The position numbers were made by a program, and so were the translations under genes. This document shows positions 19,237 through 29,020 of a DNA stretch of 64,000 nucleotides, in pieces. Every line of letters begins with the position of its first letter. The stretch's first letter is position 1. Source of the DNA: Trinickia caryophylli (GTDB lineage Bacteria > Pseudomonadota > Gammaproteobacteria > Burkholderiales > Burkholderiaceae). Location of the stretch: assembly GCF_034424545.1 (NCBI RefSeq), contig NZ_CP139970.1, positions 1,302,001 through 1,366,000 of the forward strand. The letters are read 5' to 3'. The notes under the pieces are model-generated. The model had not been told where the DNA came from. It was given only the letters and a program-made list of their open reading frames with translations, and did not search any database.

Positions 19237-19809
19237 TCACTTCGCCTGCGCGACCGTCACCAGCGCCGGACGCAGCACGCGGTCGGCGATCACATAGCCC
19301 TTTTGCAGCACCGACACGACCGTATTGGCCTCCTGCTCGGCGGGGACCATCGAAATCGCCTGGTGACGGTGCGGATCGAACTTCTCGCCGACCGGGTTGA
19401 GCGCGGCAACGCGCCCCTTTTCCATCGCGGCCTGGAGCTGGCGCAGCGTCAGTTCGACGCCTTCACGCAGTTTCGCCACGTCACCCGACGAATCGGCAAG
19501 CGCTGCCTCGAGGCTGTCGATAACAGGCAGCAGATGCTCGGCGAAGCTCTCGATCGCGAACTTATGCGCCTTGGAAACGTCCTCCTGCGCGCGGCGGCGG
19601 ATGTTCTCCGTCTCGGCCTTGGCGCGCAGAAAACTCTCGCTGAGCTCGGCGATCTTGGCCTGCGCCTCCGCAAGCGCCGCTTCGGGCGCAGGCTGCGGTT
19701 CCGCGGGTGCCGCGGCGGCTTGCGCCGCGACCTGATCGCCAATCGGCTGGGCGCCCTCGCCGGCGCTCGCGGGATTCTGGTTCGGCGAATTGTCTTGCGG
19801 GTGTTCCAT
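19237..19809 (-). CDS. grpE: Nucleotide exchange factor GrpE
   Basis: Dimeric ADP-release factor for DnaK. 190 residues. After a disordered N-terminus comes a long coiled coil ([20 protein letters not shown] then [20 protein letters not shown]). The beta domain has [12 protein letters not shown] and [20 protein letters not shown], both highly conserved in GrpE, followed by RPALVTVA. It is the first gene of the grpE-trx-dnaK-dnaJ block and is preceded by an excellent sigma-32 promoter. Confidence 0.97.
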   Translation of the reverse strand: MEHPQDNSPNQNPASAGEGAQPIGDQVAAQAAAAPAEPQPAPEAALAEAQAKIAELSESFLRAKAETENIRRRAQEDVSKAHKFAIESFAEHLLPVIDSLEAALADSSGDVAKLREGVELTLRQLQAAMEKGRVAALNPVGEKFDPHRHQAISMVPAEQEANTVVSVLQKGYVIADRVLRPALVTVAQAK

Positions 19810-19945
19810 GTCGCTGAATCGTCCTAATAAGTGAAATCAAAGCGGCGGTAAAGTCGCGCCCCGGCTCGAGTCGCGGCGCCGGGGGCACCTCGGGGGCGCG
19901 CGGCGCGTTGCTAAAACGCAACTCTCTGGCGCGCATCGCCGGTGC

Positions 19946-19973
19946 AAATGGGGGTGCGCAACGGCTTTTCAAG
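19946..19973 (-). promoter_or_regulatory. Sigma-32 (RpoH) heat-shock promoter of grpE
   Basis: On the minus strand CTTGAAA (19967-19973), 13 bases, then CCCCATTT (19946-19953): a perfect match to the sigma-32 consensus. The -10 lies about 136 bases upstream of the grpE ATG, giving a 5' leader of roughly 125-130 bases. Confidence 0.85.
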
Positions 19974-20056
19974 AGCCCGCGCCCCGTTACCGCACCATCC
20001 GTGGGCAGCGCGAAACGATCGGTAACACCGGTTACGGCCCCTGAACGCAAGCCGCA

Positions 20057-20085
20057 TTGAGCGCCATTATGGTTTGCCCTACACT
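20057..20085 (+). promoter_or_regulatory. Sigma-70 promoter of the small gene at 20195
   Basis: TTGAGC (20057-20062) and TACACT (20080-20085) are separated by exactly 17 bases. Transcription would start near 20092, about 100 bases before the GTG. It is divergent from the grpE sigma-32 promoter. Confidence 0.65.
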
Positions 20086-20194
20086 GCCTTCATGCAGGCC
20101 GGCCGCGTTCCGGTCGGGTGGCAAGCGCCGCGCCTGCCGCACCGTTCCATCCGTTCGCGCAAGTTCGTAGCGCGCTTCTCCTTGGAGGAGTACC

Positions 20195-20356
20195 GTGAAA
20201 CTGACCTTTGCTATCGCCGTGGTCGCGCTGGTACTCGTCGCAGGGACCACGACCATCTGCATCTCCGGTGCCGTCACCGACAAGACGACCGAATACGGGG
20301 TCGTCCATGCCACGTTCGAGCACTTCTTCAATCCCCACCTGAAAGTTTGTCGATAA
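20195..20356 (+). CDS. Small single-pass membrane or secreted protein (53 aa)
   Basis: Unrecognised 53-residue protein. GTG at 20195 is preceded by a strong ribosome-binding site (GGAGGAG, four bases before the start) and a good sigma-70 promoter. The N-terminus, MKLTFAIAVVALVLVAGTTT, is basic then strongly hydrophobic: a signal peptide or membrane anchor. About 30 polar residues follow (VTDKTTEYGVVHATFEHFF and on to CR at the end), with one cysteine near residue 22 and another at the penultimate position. Its 3' end overlaps the convergent hsp15 gene by 29 bases. Start signals and amino-acid make-up both argue that it is real; the function is unknown. Confidence 0.65.
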   Translation: MKLTFAIAVVALVLVAGTTTICISGAVTDKTTEYGVVHATFEHFFNPHLKVCR

Positions 20357-20735
20357 CACGTCGGTCGCGCTTCGTCGGCCGCCCATGCAGGGAAGCAGCC
20401 GGCTCACGATAGGTCTTGCGGCGCTCCGTCTCCGCCGTGCGCCGGGCCTGACTCTCGGTCGTTTCCGCGTAAAGCGTCTGCGCGACGCTCGCCGGCCCGC
20501 GCACCTCGCATATGCCCACGACGCGGACCTCCCAGACGAGGCGATCGACATCGATCTGAACAAGATCGCCCACACGGACGTCCTTGGCCGGTTTGACGGC
20601 CGCGCCGCCAATGCGCACTCGCCCCTTTTCGACCGCGTCGGCCGCGAGCGAACGCGTCTTGAAAAAACGTGCAGCCCACAGCCATTTGTCGATACGCAGG
20701 CGCGCGCCCGGTTCCGTCGAAATCTTGTAGTTCAT
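20328..20735 (-). CDS. hslR: Ribosome-associated heat-shock protein Hsp15 (S4 domain)
   Basis: RNA-binding protein that recognises 50S subunits carrying stalled peptidyl-tRNA and helps recycle them. 135 residues from ATG at 20735. The S4 domain is near the start (RLRIDKWLWAARFFKTRSLA, then VEKGRVRIGGAAVKPAKDVR), and the basic tail (RRKTYREPAASLHGRPTKRD) is typical of HslR. The frame continues 62 codons upstream, but that part overlaps hemH and is unconserved. The gene lies 112 bases after hemH, and its 3' end overlaps the small convergent gene. No sigma-32 box was seen directly before it. Confidence 0.9.
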   Translation of the reverse strand: MNYKISTEPGARLRIDKWLWAARFFKTRSLAADAVEKGRVRIGGAAVKPAKDVRVGDLVQIDVDRLVWEVRVVGICEVRGPASVAQTLYAETTESQARRTAETERRKTYREPAASLHGRPTKRDRRVIDKLSGGD

Positions 20736-20847
20736 CGCAATGCTGCTACTTCGGAGCGCGATCGCCCCTTTCGAGAACCAACGGGTGCAACGATCCTGCC
20801 CGCATCGGCAAACCGAGGCGCACGGGCAAGTCCCACTTGCCGGCACC

Positions 20848-21915
20848 TCATGCCAACGCTCCTGCATGAGCAGGTGCGCCCACTGGCCAGCCGGCGAGCT
20901 GCTGCGCGACGATCTCGCCAAGTGCCGCGACCCATGCGGGCGTTGCGTTCAGACACGGAATGCGGTGAAACGCCTTGCCGCCCGCATTCAGAAATTCGTC
21001 CCGGACTTCGATGCCGATCTCCTCGATCGTCTCGAGACAGTCCGCCGTGAAGCCCGGGCAGAAGACGTCGGCCCGACGTACGCCAGCCGCACCGAGCTCG
21101 TGCAGCGTCGGCGCCGTATAAGGCTGCAACCACTGCGCCCGGCCAAAGCGGGATTGGAACGTGACAAGACATTCGGTCGACGTGAGGCCGAGTTCCGCCA
21201 TGAGCAGGGCAGCCGTCTGCCGGCATTGATCGTGGTACGGATCCCCCAGGTCGAGCGTGCGCTTGGGCACGCCGTGAAAACTGAGCACGAGTTTGTCGCC
21301 GGTGGAGAAATCCGGATGCCCGTGCGCCGCCCAGTAACCGCGCACCTGGGCGGCCAGCGCGCGGATATACGCGGGATGGTCGGCATAGTGCCGGACCGTG
21401 CGGACTTCGGGCTGATTGCGCATGCGCCCCAGCGCGGCGAAGGCATCGTCGAATGCCGTTGCCGTCGTGGAGGCCGAATACTGCGGGTACATCGGCATCA
21501 GCAGCACGCGCTCCGCCCCCGCAAGCTTCAGTTGCTTGAGCATCGCGCCGATACCCGGCGTGCCGTATCGCATTGCATACTCGACGATGACAGGGTAGCC
21601 GTTGGCGTGGAGCAACGTGCGCAGCGCCTCCACCTGCTTTTCGGTATACACGCGCAGCGGCGAGCCTTCGGGCATCCAGACGGCTGCGTACTTTCGTGCC
21701 GACGAGCGCCCGCGCAGCGGCAAAATCAGGCCGCGCAGCAACGGTTGCCACACGAGCGGCGGAATCTCGACCACTCGCGGGTCGGACAGAAACTGCGCAA
21801 GATAGCGGCGCACCGCGCGCGGCGTCGGCGCGTCAGGCGTGCCGAGGTTGATCAGCAGCACGGCAACGCGATGAGACGTGGCGGGCTGCGACGGCAGCTC
21901 GAGGTCGAAACGCAT
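20848..21915 (-). CDS. hemH: Ferrochelatase
   Basis: Last step of haem synthesis: inserts Fe2+ into protoporphyrin IX. 355 residues. Signatures are [16 protein letters not shown] near the start, [31 protein letters not shown], and [19 protein letters not shown] with the metal-binding histidine. Then come [33 protein letters not shown] and [11 protein letters not shown]. The ATG at 21915 follows a TATAAT box about 50 bases upstream. It is probably co-transcribed with hsp15 and sits next to hrcA in the stress-gene cluster. Confidence 0.96.
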   Translation of the reverse strand: MRFDLELPSQPATSHRVAVLLINLGTPDAPTPRAVRRYLAQFLSDPRVVEIPPLVWQPLLRGLILPLRGRSSARKYAAVWMPEGSPLRVYTEKQVEALRTLLHANGYPVIVEYAMRYGTPGIGAMLKQLKLAGAERVLLMPMYPQYSASTTATAFDDAFAALGRMRNQPEVRTVRHYADHPAYIRALAAQVRGYWAAHGHPDFSTGDKLVLSFHGVPKRTLDLGDPYHDQCRQTAALLMAELGLTSTECLVTFQSRFGRAQWLQPYTAPTLHELGAAGVRRADVFCPGFTADCLETIEEIGIEVRDEFLNAGGKAFHRIPCLNATPAWVAALGEIVAQQLAGWPVGAPAHAGALA

Positions 21916-21964
21916 AGGCGATAAGAGGGGCCTCGCGCCGCGAGACCAGGTTCAGGTGCAGGAC

Positions 21965-21970
21965 ATTATA
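21965..21970 (-). promoter_or_regulatory. TATAAT -10 element of hemH
   Basis: A perfect TATAAT on the minus strand, 49 bases before the hemH ATG. The -35 position reads GTGGAG, a poor match. Distance and strand fit a hemH promoter. Confidence 0.5.
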
Positions 21971-22072
21971 ACGACGGCCGCTCGCCGCTCCACTCGGCCG
22001 TTCGGCCAATGGCACAACCGGCCCGCAGCGGGCATGATGGGTCGATCGGCGGTGGATGCGGTGCGGCGGCCG

Positions 22073-23092
22073 TTACTGCTGGCTCAACGCCGTGGAGAGC
22101 AGTCGGGCGGTAATGTCGACGATCGGAATAACGCGGCTGTAGGCCATGCGCGTAGGTCCGATCACGCCAAGCGTGCCAACGATCTTGCCGTTTACCTCGT
22201 ACGGCGCCGTCACGACGCTCATCTGCTCGATCGGCACGAGAGTCGACTCCCCGCCGATGAAGATCTGCACGCCTTGCGCGTGACTCGATACGTCCAGCAA
22301 CTGCAGGAGGCTCGTCTTTTGGTCGAATACGTCGAAAAGCTTGCGCAGGCGCGCCATGTCGGACGAAAGGTCCGCCACCTCGAGCAGATTGCGCTCGCCG
22401 GAAATCAGCACCGTTTCCTCGCCCTCGCTTTCCTCGGTGCTCGCCGTCACGGCAGCGTGCATGAGCGCCGTCATATCGCCGCGCAACTGGTCGATTTCCT
22501 CGCGCAGGCGCCGCCTCACCTCGTCGAACGACAAGCCTGCGAAGTGAGCGTTGATATAGTTGGAGGCCTCGGTCAGTTCCGACGGCGAATAATCGCGCTG
22601 TGTCGCCATCATGCGGTTCTGCACGTCGCCTTCCGGCGTCACGATAATGAGCAGGATGCGCTTGGCCGAAAGGCGCATGAACTCGATCTGCTTGAACACG
22701 TGGCTGCGGCGCGGCGTGAGGACCACACCCGCGAACTGAGACAGCCGCGAGAGCACGCTCGCGGCCGCGGCGATCACCTTTTGCGGCTCGCCCGGTCGAA
22801 GCGTGTGTTTCACGGCACGGGCAAGCGCCGCCTCGTCCTCGACCGATTCGACCGTGAGCATCGTGTCGACGAAAAGGCGATAGCCGCGCGGCGTGGGGAT
22901 GCGTCCGGCCGACGTGTGCGGGCTCGCCACGAGCCCCATTTCCTCCAGGTCCGACATCACGTTGCGGATCGTGGCTGGACTCAGTTCGAGCCCCGAATAC
23001 CGCGAAAGCGTGCGCGAGCCAACCGGCTGACCTTCCGCGATATATCGCTCGATCAGGGTTTTCAGTAGAGTTTGTGCGCGTGGTTCTAACAT
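22073..23092 (-). CDS. hrcA: Heat-inducible transcription repressor HrcA
   Basis: Repressor that binds CIRCE operators and controls chaperonin genes. 339 residues from ATG at 23092 ([14 protein letters not shown]); 48 extra in-frame upstream codons are GC-rich and unconserved. The N-terminal winged-helix domain includes [20 protein letters not shown] and [15 protein letters not shown], the recognition region, then [20 protein letters not shown]. The GAF-like and dimerisation parts end with [20 protein letters not shown]. It is divergent from nadK. The only CIRCE-like site I found in the window is the imperfect one at dnaK. Confidence 0.96.
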   Translation of the reverse strand: MLEPRAQTLLKTLIERYIAEGQPVGSRTLSRYSGLELSPATIRNVMSDLEEMGLVASPHTSAGRIPTPRGYRLFVDTMLTVESVEDEAALARAVKHTLRPGEPQKVIAAAASVLSRLSQFAGVVLTPRRSHVFKQIEFMRLSAKRILLIIVTPEGDVQNRMMATQRDYSPSELTEASNYINAHFAGLSFDEVRRRLREEIDQLRGDMTALMHAAVTASTEESEGEETVLISGERNLLEVADLSSDMARLRKLFDVFDQKTSLLQLLDVSSHAQGVQIFIGGESTLVPIEQMSVVTAPYEVNGKIVGTLGVIGPTRMAYSRVIPIVDITARLLSTALSQQ

Positions 23093-23349
23093 GACGCAAA
23101 ATTTAACCCAAACGCCGATGCCCGCCGGGCACGGCAGCGTGCCCGCATACCGGCCCCCGCCCCTCTGTATGGGCGCCCCAGATTGGGGCACCCACGCGCG
23201 GCGGGGGCGCCGGCCGGGCCGATTCGTCATCGGCACGACATCATTCTAGCGACAAATCAACCCGGCGGATGCAGCCGGGTTGCCGCCGCCGTCGCCAACG
23301 GCTCGCTCGACGGTTCTTTTAGAGCCTTAACCTGTGGTGTAATGCCGGC

Positions 23350-24270
23350 ATGGAAATTGGCAGCCAATTCAAGACCGTCGCGCTCATCGGGCGCAGCAAC
23401 ACGCCCGGCATCGGCGCGTCCCTCACCGCCCTCGCGGCATGCATCGCTCAGCGCGGGTTCGAGGTCATCTTCGAAACGGACACGGCGCGCGACATCGGCG
23501 CCGCCGGCTACCCATCGGCCACGCCGGCCGAGATCGGCGCGCGCGCCGACGTTGCCGTGGTACTGGGCGGCGACGGCACCATGCTCGGCATTGGTCGGCA
23601 ACTCGCGCCCTATCGGACACCGCTCATCGGCATCAACCAGGGGCGCCTCGGCTTCATCACCGACATCCCGATCTCGGAGATGCAGCAGCGCGTCCCACAG
23701 ATGCTGGCCGGGAGCTTCGAGCGCGAGGAACGCACGCTGCTGGAGGCGCGCATCATGCGCGCGGGCGAGCCGATCTATCATGCGCTGGCGTTCAACGACG
23801 TCGTGGTCAATCGCAGTGGGTTCTCCGGAATGGCGGAGTTGCGCGCCTCGGTGGACGGGCGGTTCATGTACAACCAGCGCTCGGACGGCCTCATCGTCGC
23901 CACGCCCACGGGATCCACGGCTTACGCGCTCTCGAGCCAGGGCCCGATTCTGCATCCGCAGTTGCGCGGCATCGTGCTCGTACCGATCGCGCCTCATGCG
24001 CTGTCGAACCGGCCGATCGTGCTGCCAGACGACTGCAAAGTCAGTATTCAGATCATCGCCGGGCGTGACGTCAACGTGAATTTCGACATGCAGTCGTTTA
24101 CGGCCGTGCAACTCAATGACACGATCGAGGTCCGCCGTTCGAAGCACACCGTACCGTTCCTGCATCCGATCGGCTATAGCTACTACGCGACTCTGCGGCA
24201 AAAGCTCCACTGGAACGAGCATCCGTCGAGCGACGAGGACAAGGACAAGGACCCCGATGAGGCGCAATAA
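23350..24270 (+). CDS. nadK: NAD kinase
   Basis: Phosphorylates NAD to NADP. 306 residues. The catalytic GGDGTML lies near 73-79 in [39 protein letters not shown] and [19 protein letters not shown] follow, all diagnostic for the family. The tail is highly charged ([14 protein letters not shown]). ATG at 23350 is divergent from hrcA, and recN follows 71 bases downstream. The hrcA-nadK-recN order is widely conserved in betaproteobacteria. Confidence 0.96.
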   Translation: MEIGSQFKTVALIGRSNTPGIGASLTALAACIAQRGFEVIFETDTARDIGAAGYPSATPAEIGARADVAVVLGGDGTMLGIGRQLAPYRTPLIGINQGRLGFITDIPISEMQQRVPQMLAGSFEREERTLLEARIMRAGEPIYHALAFNDVVVNRSGFSGMAELRASVDGRFMYNQRSDGLIVATPTGSTAYALSSQGPILHPQLRGIVLVPIAPHALSNRPIVLPDDCKVSIQIIAGRDVNVNFDMQSFTAVQLNDTIEVRRSKHTVPFLHPIGYSYYATLRQKLHWNEHPSSDEDKDKDPDEAQ

Positions 24271-24341
24271 GCGCACCGCAGCGGCGCGCGGCATCTGAGG
24301 CCCGCCCGCGCGCCACGACCACACGACGCCAATACGATCTC

Positions 24342-26012
24342 ATGCTCCGCCATCTTTCGATACGCGACTTCGTCATCGTCGCCGCGCTCGACCTCGAATT
24401 CGACCGCGGCTTCACGGTCTTCTCCGGCGAAACGGGCGCCGGCAAATCGATCCTCATCGACGCCCTGGCGCTCGCGCTCGGCGCGCGCGCCGATGCCGAT
24501 GTCGTCCGCACAGGCATGGCCCGCGCCGACATCACGGCGGAATTCGCCGCCACGGCCGAAGCGATGCGCTGGCTCGACGATCAGGCGCTTTCGAACGGCG
24601 AAGCCGACGAGCACGGTCGCGACACAGTGCTGCTGCGACGCGTAGTGGATGCAAACGGCCGCTCCCGTGCCTTCATCAACGGCACGCAGGCCACCCTCGC
24701 CCAGTTGCGCGAGGTGGGAGAGATGCTCGTCGACATCCACGGGCAGCATGCGCATCAATTGCTCATGCGCCCGGACGCGCAGCGCACGCTCTTCGATACC
24801 CATGCCGGCCTTGCGGCGCAAGCGGCGAAGGTCGCGGGCGCCCATCGCGTCTGGCGCGACGCGGCCCATGCGCTGGAGCTCGCGCGCACGCGCGACCGCG
24901 AAATTCAGCTCGAACGCGAGCGCCTTGCCTGGCAGTTGGCCGAGCTCGACAAACTCGCCCCGCAGCCCGGGGAATGGGACGAGATCAGCGCCGAGCACCG
25001 GCGGCTTGCACATTCGGCGAGCCTGATCGAAGGCGTGCGCGGAACGCTCGACGCCCTCTCCGAAGGCGACGATGCGATGCTCGGCCAACTCGGCGCCATG
25101 ATTTCGAGGCTGCGCGGGCTTGCGGATATCGACCCCGCGTTGGGCGACGCGCTCGCTTCGCTCGAACCGGCCGAGATTCAATTGCGCGAGGCGTCCTATT
25201 CGCTCTCGCATTATGCGCAGCGGCTCGAACTCGATCCGGACCGGCTGGCACAGGTCGAGGCACGGCTCGACGCGCTGCACTCGCTCGCGCGCAAGTTCCG
25301 CCTGCAGCCCGAGACGCTGCCGGCCGAGCACGAGGCGCGCCGCGCGCAACTGGCCGCGCTCGATGCCGCCGCGGACCTGGACAAGCTGACGGCGGCCGTC
25401 GAGGCGGCGCGCGAAGTCTACCTGCGCGACGCGAGGCAGCTATCGAAAGCCCGTGCCAAGGCGGCGAAAGCGCTCGGCGCCGCCGTCACCACCGGCATGC
25501 AGGAGCTCTCGATGGCCGGCGGCAGTTTCGAGGTGGCGCTCGTGCCGCTCGCGGAAGGCGGCGCACATGGGCTCGAGCAGATCGAGTTTCGCGTCGCGGG
25601 ACACGCCGGGGTGCCAACCCGGCCACTGGCCAAAGTGGCGTCGGGCGGTGAACTCGCCCGCATCAGCCTTGCATTGGCGGTGATCGCAAGCACGGCGAGC
25701 CCGACGCCCACACTCATCTTCGACGAAGTGGACACCGGTATCGGCGGCGGCGTGGCCGAGGTTGTCGGCCGCCTGCTGCATCAGCTCGGCCGTGACCGGC
25801 AGGTGCTTTGCGTCACGCATTTGCCCCAGGTCGCGGCGCGCGGCGATCACCATTTCCAGGTCGCCAAGGCGGCTGCGTCCGATGGAGGCACGCTCTCGAC
25901 CGTCACGCCGCTCGACCACGCAAACCGGATCGAAGAGGTCGCCCGCATGCTGGGCGGGCTCGAGATCACGGCAACGACCCGACGTCACGCGAAGGAAATG
26001 CTGGCGGCCTGA
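24342..26012 (+). CDS. recN: DNA repair protein RecN
   Basis: SMC-like ATPase acting in double-strand-break repair. 556 residues. Walker A is FSGETGAGKSILIDALALAL near residue 28; DIHGQHAHQLLM is the Q-loop/HGQ region typical of RecN. A long central coiled coil covers roughly 155-370. The C-terminal ATPase half has KVASGGELARISLAL (ABC signature) and TLIFDEVDTGIGGGVAEVVG (Walker B). It ends with CVTHLPQVAARGDHHF. It is convergent with glnE. Confidence 0.96.
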   Translation: MLRHLSIRDFVIVAALDLEFDRGFTVFSGETGAGKSILIDALALALGARADADVVRTGMARADITAEFAATAEAMRWLDDQALSNGEADEHGRDTVLLRRVVDANGRSRAFINGTQATLAQLREVGEMLVDIHGQHAHQLLMRPDAQRTLFDTHAGLAAQAAKVAGAHRVWRDAAHALELARTRDREIQLERERLAWQLAELDKLAPQPGEWDEISAEHRRLAHSASLIEGVRGTLDALSEGDDAMLGQLGAMISRLRGLADIDPALGDALASLEPAEIQLREASYSLSHYAQRLELDPDRLAQVEARLDALHSLARKFRLQPETLPAEHEARRAQLAALDAAADLDKLTAAVEAAREVYLRDARQLSKARAKAAKALGAAVTTGMQELSMAGGSFEVALVPLAEGGAHGLEQIEFRVAGHAGVPTRPLAKVASGGELARISLALAVIASTASPTPTLIFDEVDTGIGGGVAEVVGRLLHQLGRDRQVLCVTHLPQVAARGDHHFQVAKAAASDGGTLSTVTPLDHANRIEEVARMLGGLEITATTRRHAKEMLAA

Positions 26013-26043
26013 GCCGCGGCTGGCGGGCCGCACGCGGCACGGT

Positions 26044-28845
26044 CTAACCAAACACTCGCCTCCACAGGCCCAACACCGCATCGCGTTCGGCGGCAACCTG
26101 TTGTGTCGGCACGCGCGCCTTTTCCATGCCGTCCAGGCGCAGCCTGTGCTGCAGCTTGCGATAGGTCCGGTAGGCCGCGCCCACGGTCCCGGCTTCCTCC
26201 CGGCTCATCAGCCCGAAGCGCGAGACCTCGCGCAAAAGCGCGATGTTGCCTGTATTGCGGATCAGTTCGGGATGCGCCGCCGCATGCAGCAACACCCAAT
26301 ACTGAACGATGAATTCGATGTCCACCATCCCGCCGCGGTCGTGCTTGAGATCGAAGAACTCACTGCGGTTCGGGTGCCCCGCGTCTACGCGCTCCCGCAT
26401 CGCCACGATCTCCTCGGCCAGCGGCCCGGCTTCGCGCGGCATCGTCAGCACCTGGGCGCGAATCGCCTCGAATTGGGTGCCTATGCGGGCATCGCCGGCA
26501 CAAAAGCGCGCGCGCGTGATCGCCTGGTGCTCCCAAACCCAGGCCGTGTTCGCAGCGTCGCCCTCACGCAACTGATAGCGGCGGAACGCGTCGAGATCGG
26601 TGATGAGCAGCCCCGCCTCGCCGTTCGGCCTTAACCGGAGATCGATATCGAACAACACGCCCGCACCGGTGGCCGTCGTCAGCCAGGTGATCAGGCGCCG
26701 CGTGAACGTGGCATAGATTTCGGCCGCAGCCTCGTCGGGATCGTCATAGAGAAAGATCAGATCGAGGTCCGAGGCGTAGCCCAGCTCCTTGCCGCCGAGC
26801 TTGCCATAGGCGATGGCGGCGAAGTGGGGCACCTCGCGATGCCGCTTCGGCAATTGCTGCCAGACCGCCTCGATCGTGACGTCGAGCACCGAATCGGCCA
26901 GCTCCGAGAGACGGTCGCTCACCTGCTCGACCGTGAGCTTGCCGGCCAGATCGATGAGCAGAATGCGGAAAACCTCGGCCTGATGCGCATGACGCAGCAA
27001 GTCCATTTGCTGCTCGACGCCGTCGGCCGCGGCAAGACGCGCACGCAGTGAGGCCCTGAATTCGGCCCAGTCGAAGGGGGTCGCGATCGCTTCGTCGTCG
27101 AGCAGTTCGTCGAGGAGTTGAGGATGCCGGGCCAGGTAGCCGCCCCCCCAGCGCGAAGCCGAGAGCAGTGCGATCACGCGCTCGAGCGCGGCTGGGTACT
27201 CGTCGAGCAGTGCGAGGTAGGCCCCGCGCCGCCCGACTGCTTCCAGCAGTTCGATGAGGCGGGCCAGCGTCGGGCCGCGCTTGTCGGCCGGCTCGAGTAC
27301 CGCGGTGGCATCGAGCGCGCGTCGCACGATGGTATCGAAGCGCTCCCGGCTGCGCTCGGGCAGCCGCTGGTAGCGCGACGAGCGCCGTACCCCGGAGAGC
27401 CGGGCCAGCACCTCGCCGGCGTCGCCAAAGCCGAGCGCGGCCAGACGCGCGCCGAGCGGCTCGGTCGTCGCATCGTCCTCGAGCGCGCTCGTCCAGATCT
27501 CGGCAGCGCCGCGCTCGTCGTGCACAGCCTCGCCATGCCGGCGTGTCTTGTCGGCGAAAATCTGATCGAACTGCGCCTGGACGAACTCGCGATGCGTCTC
27601 GAGCTTCGCGCAAAGCGCCGCGTAGTCGGCGAAGCCCAGCGATTCGGCAAGCCGCGCACGCTCGTGCTCGTCGACCGGGATGGCGTGCGTTTGCGCATCC
27701 TGCCTGTATTGCAGCCGGTGCTCGACCGTGCGCAGGAAACGGTACGCCTGCGTGAGCCCCGTGCAAACCGCCGGCGCGAGCAGTCCGCGCGCGGCCGCAT
27801 GCTGGAGTACGGCGAGCGTCGGGCGTATGCGGAAACCGGCGTCCTGGCCACCCCGGATCAGTTGAAACACTTGCGCGCTGAACTCGATCTCGCGGATGCC
27901 GCCGCGCCCGAGCTTGATGTCGTCGGCTTTGTCCGGCCTCATCGACGCACGCCGCCGGGCCTCTTCGCCGATCTGACGATGCAGCGAGCGGATGGCGCTT
28001 ATCACGCCGAAGTCGAGATAGCGCCGGTAGACGAACGGTTTGACGAGCGCATCGAGCTGCGAGGCGAGACGCTGGGCCGCCTCGCCCTCGCGCCCCGATA
28101 CGAGGCGCCCCTTGATCCAGGCGTAGCGCTCCCACTCGCGCCCCTGCACGTAGAAGTACTCTTCGAGCATGCCAAGGCTGCACACGAGCGGACCCGAATC
28201 GCCGTTCGGCCTCAGGCGCATATCCACGCGAAATACGTAGCCGTCGGCCGTCTGCTCCGCGAGGGCGCCGATCAGGCGGCGCCCCAGCCGCGTGAAGAAT
28301 TCCTGCGTCGCGATCGGCGGCCGCGCACCGCCCGCCGTCTCGCCTTCGTCCTCGTAGACGAAGATGAGATCGATGTCGGACGAAACGTTCAGTTCGCGGC
28401 CACCGAGCTTGCCCATGCCGAGCACGCCAAGCGTGAGCTTCTCCCCCTCGGGGCCGCGCGGCTCGCCGTAAAGCGCTTCCAGATCGGCCGTGAGCGCAGC
28501 CAGCGCGTACTGGATCGCGGCCTCCGCGAGGTCGGTCATCGCCCCCATGACCTCGTCGAGATCGCCGGTGCCGGCAAGGTCGCGCTCCATGACCGCGCAG
28601 AACACCTCCGTGCGCAAGCGGCGCAGCGCCCGGCGCAATGCCGGCTCGGGCAGCGGCGCGTGCTCGTCCAGCCCGCCGGCCAGGCGCTCTTCGGCCGCCA
28701 ACGCCGCAAGGCGCGCGTCGATGCGCTCCCGGGTCATGGGCGCCTGGGCCCAGGCCGCGACGAGCGCGGCCAGTTCAGGCCGCGCCGCCATCGCGCGCGC
28801 GGCATAGGAGGAATAAGCGGAACTCGACAGTGCGGCAGCAGTCAT
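26044..28845 (-). CDS. glnE: Bifunctional glutamine synthetase adenylyltransferase/deadenylylase
   Basis: Adds and removes AMP on glutamine synthetase under PII control, tuning ammonia assimilation. 933 residues. Two nucleotidyltransferase domains are evident: the N-terminal one with GMGKLGGRELNVSSDIDLIF (deadenylylase) and the C-terminal one with AYGKLGGKELGYASDLDLIF (adenylyltransferase), each holding the D-x-D metal motif. Other GlnE blocks are KLGRGGIREIEFSAQVFQLI, FDIDLRLRPNGEAG and DLKHDRGGMVDIEFIVQYWV. ATG at 28845 is divergent from yhdP across 175 bases. A long open frame exists antisense to this gene and is not coding. Confidence 0.96.
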   Translation of the reverse strand: MTAAALSSSAYSSYAARAMAARPELAALVAAWAQAPMTRERIDARLAALAAEERLAGGLDEHAPLPEPALRRALRRLRTEVFCAVMERDLAGTGDLDEVMGAMTDLAEAAIQYALAALTADLEALYGEPRGPEGEKLTLGVLGMGKLGGRELNVSSDIDLIFVYEDEGETAGGARPPIATQEFFTRLGRRLIGALAEQTADGYVFRVDMRLRPNGDSGPLVCSLGMLEEYFYVQGREWERYAWIKGRLVSGREGEAAQRLASQLDALVKPFVYRRYLDFGVISAIRSLHRQIGEEARRRASMRPDKADDIKLGRGGIREIEFSAQVFQLIRGGQDAGFRIRPTLAVLQHAAARGLLAPAVCTGLTQAYRFLRTVEHRLQYRQDAQTHAIPVDEHERARLAESLGFADYAALCAKLETHREFVQAQFDQIFADKTRRHGEAVHDERGAAEIWTSALEDDATTEPLGARLAALGFGDAGEVLARLSGVRRSSRYQRLPERSRERFDTIVRRALDATAVLEPADKRGPTLARLIELLEAVGRRGAYLALLDEYPAALERVIALLSASRWGGGYLARHPQLLDELLDDEAIATPFDWAEFRASLRARLAAADGVEQQMDLLRHAHQAEVFRILLIDLAGKLTVEQVSDRLSELADSVLDVTIEAVWQQLPKRHREVPHFAAIAYGKLGGKELGYASDLDLIFLYDDPDEAAAEIYATFTRRLITWLTTATGAGVLFDIDLRLRPNGEAGLLITDLDAFRRYQLREGDAANTAWVWEHQAITRARFCAGDARIGTQFEAIRAQVLTMPREAGPLAEEIVAMRERVDAGHPNRSEFFDLKHDRGGMVDIEFIVQYWVLLHAAAHPELIRNTGNIALLREVSRFGLMSREEAGTVGAAYRTYRKLQHRLRLDGMEKARVPTQQVAAERDAVLGLWRRVFG

Positions 28846-29020
28846 GGATCAGGATGGTGCGCGCGTGGCGCTTCGAGATGTCGTTCGTGAATGAGGTTTT
28901 GCAAGATTCAGCAACATTGCCGAGGCCCGGCACGGCACTTGCAGCCACGCCGGCGCGCGCCCCTGTGTTACATTTCGTCGTCCGAGACGCCAAACTACCA
29001 CAGCCCCGATTCACTGCAGC

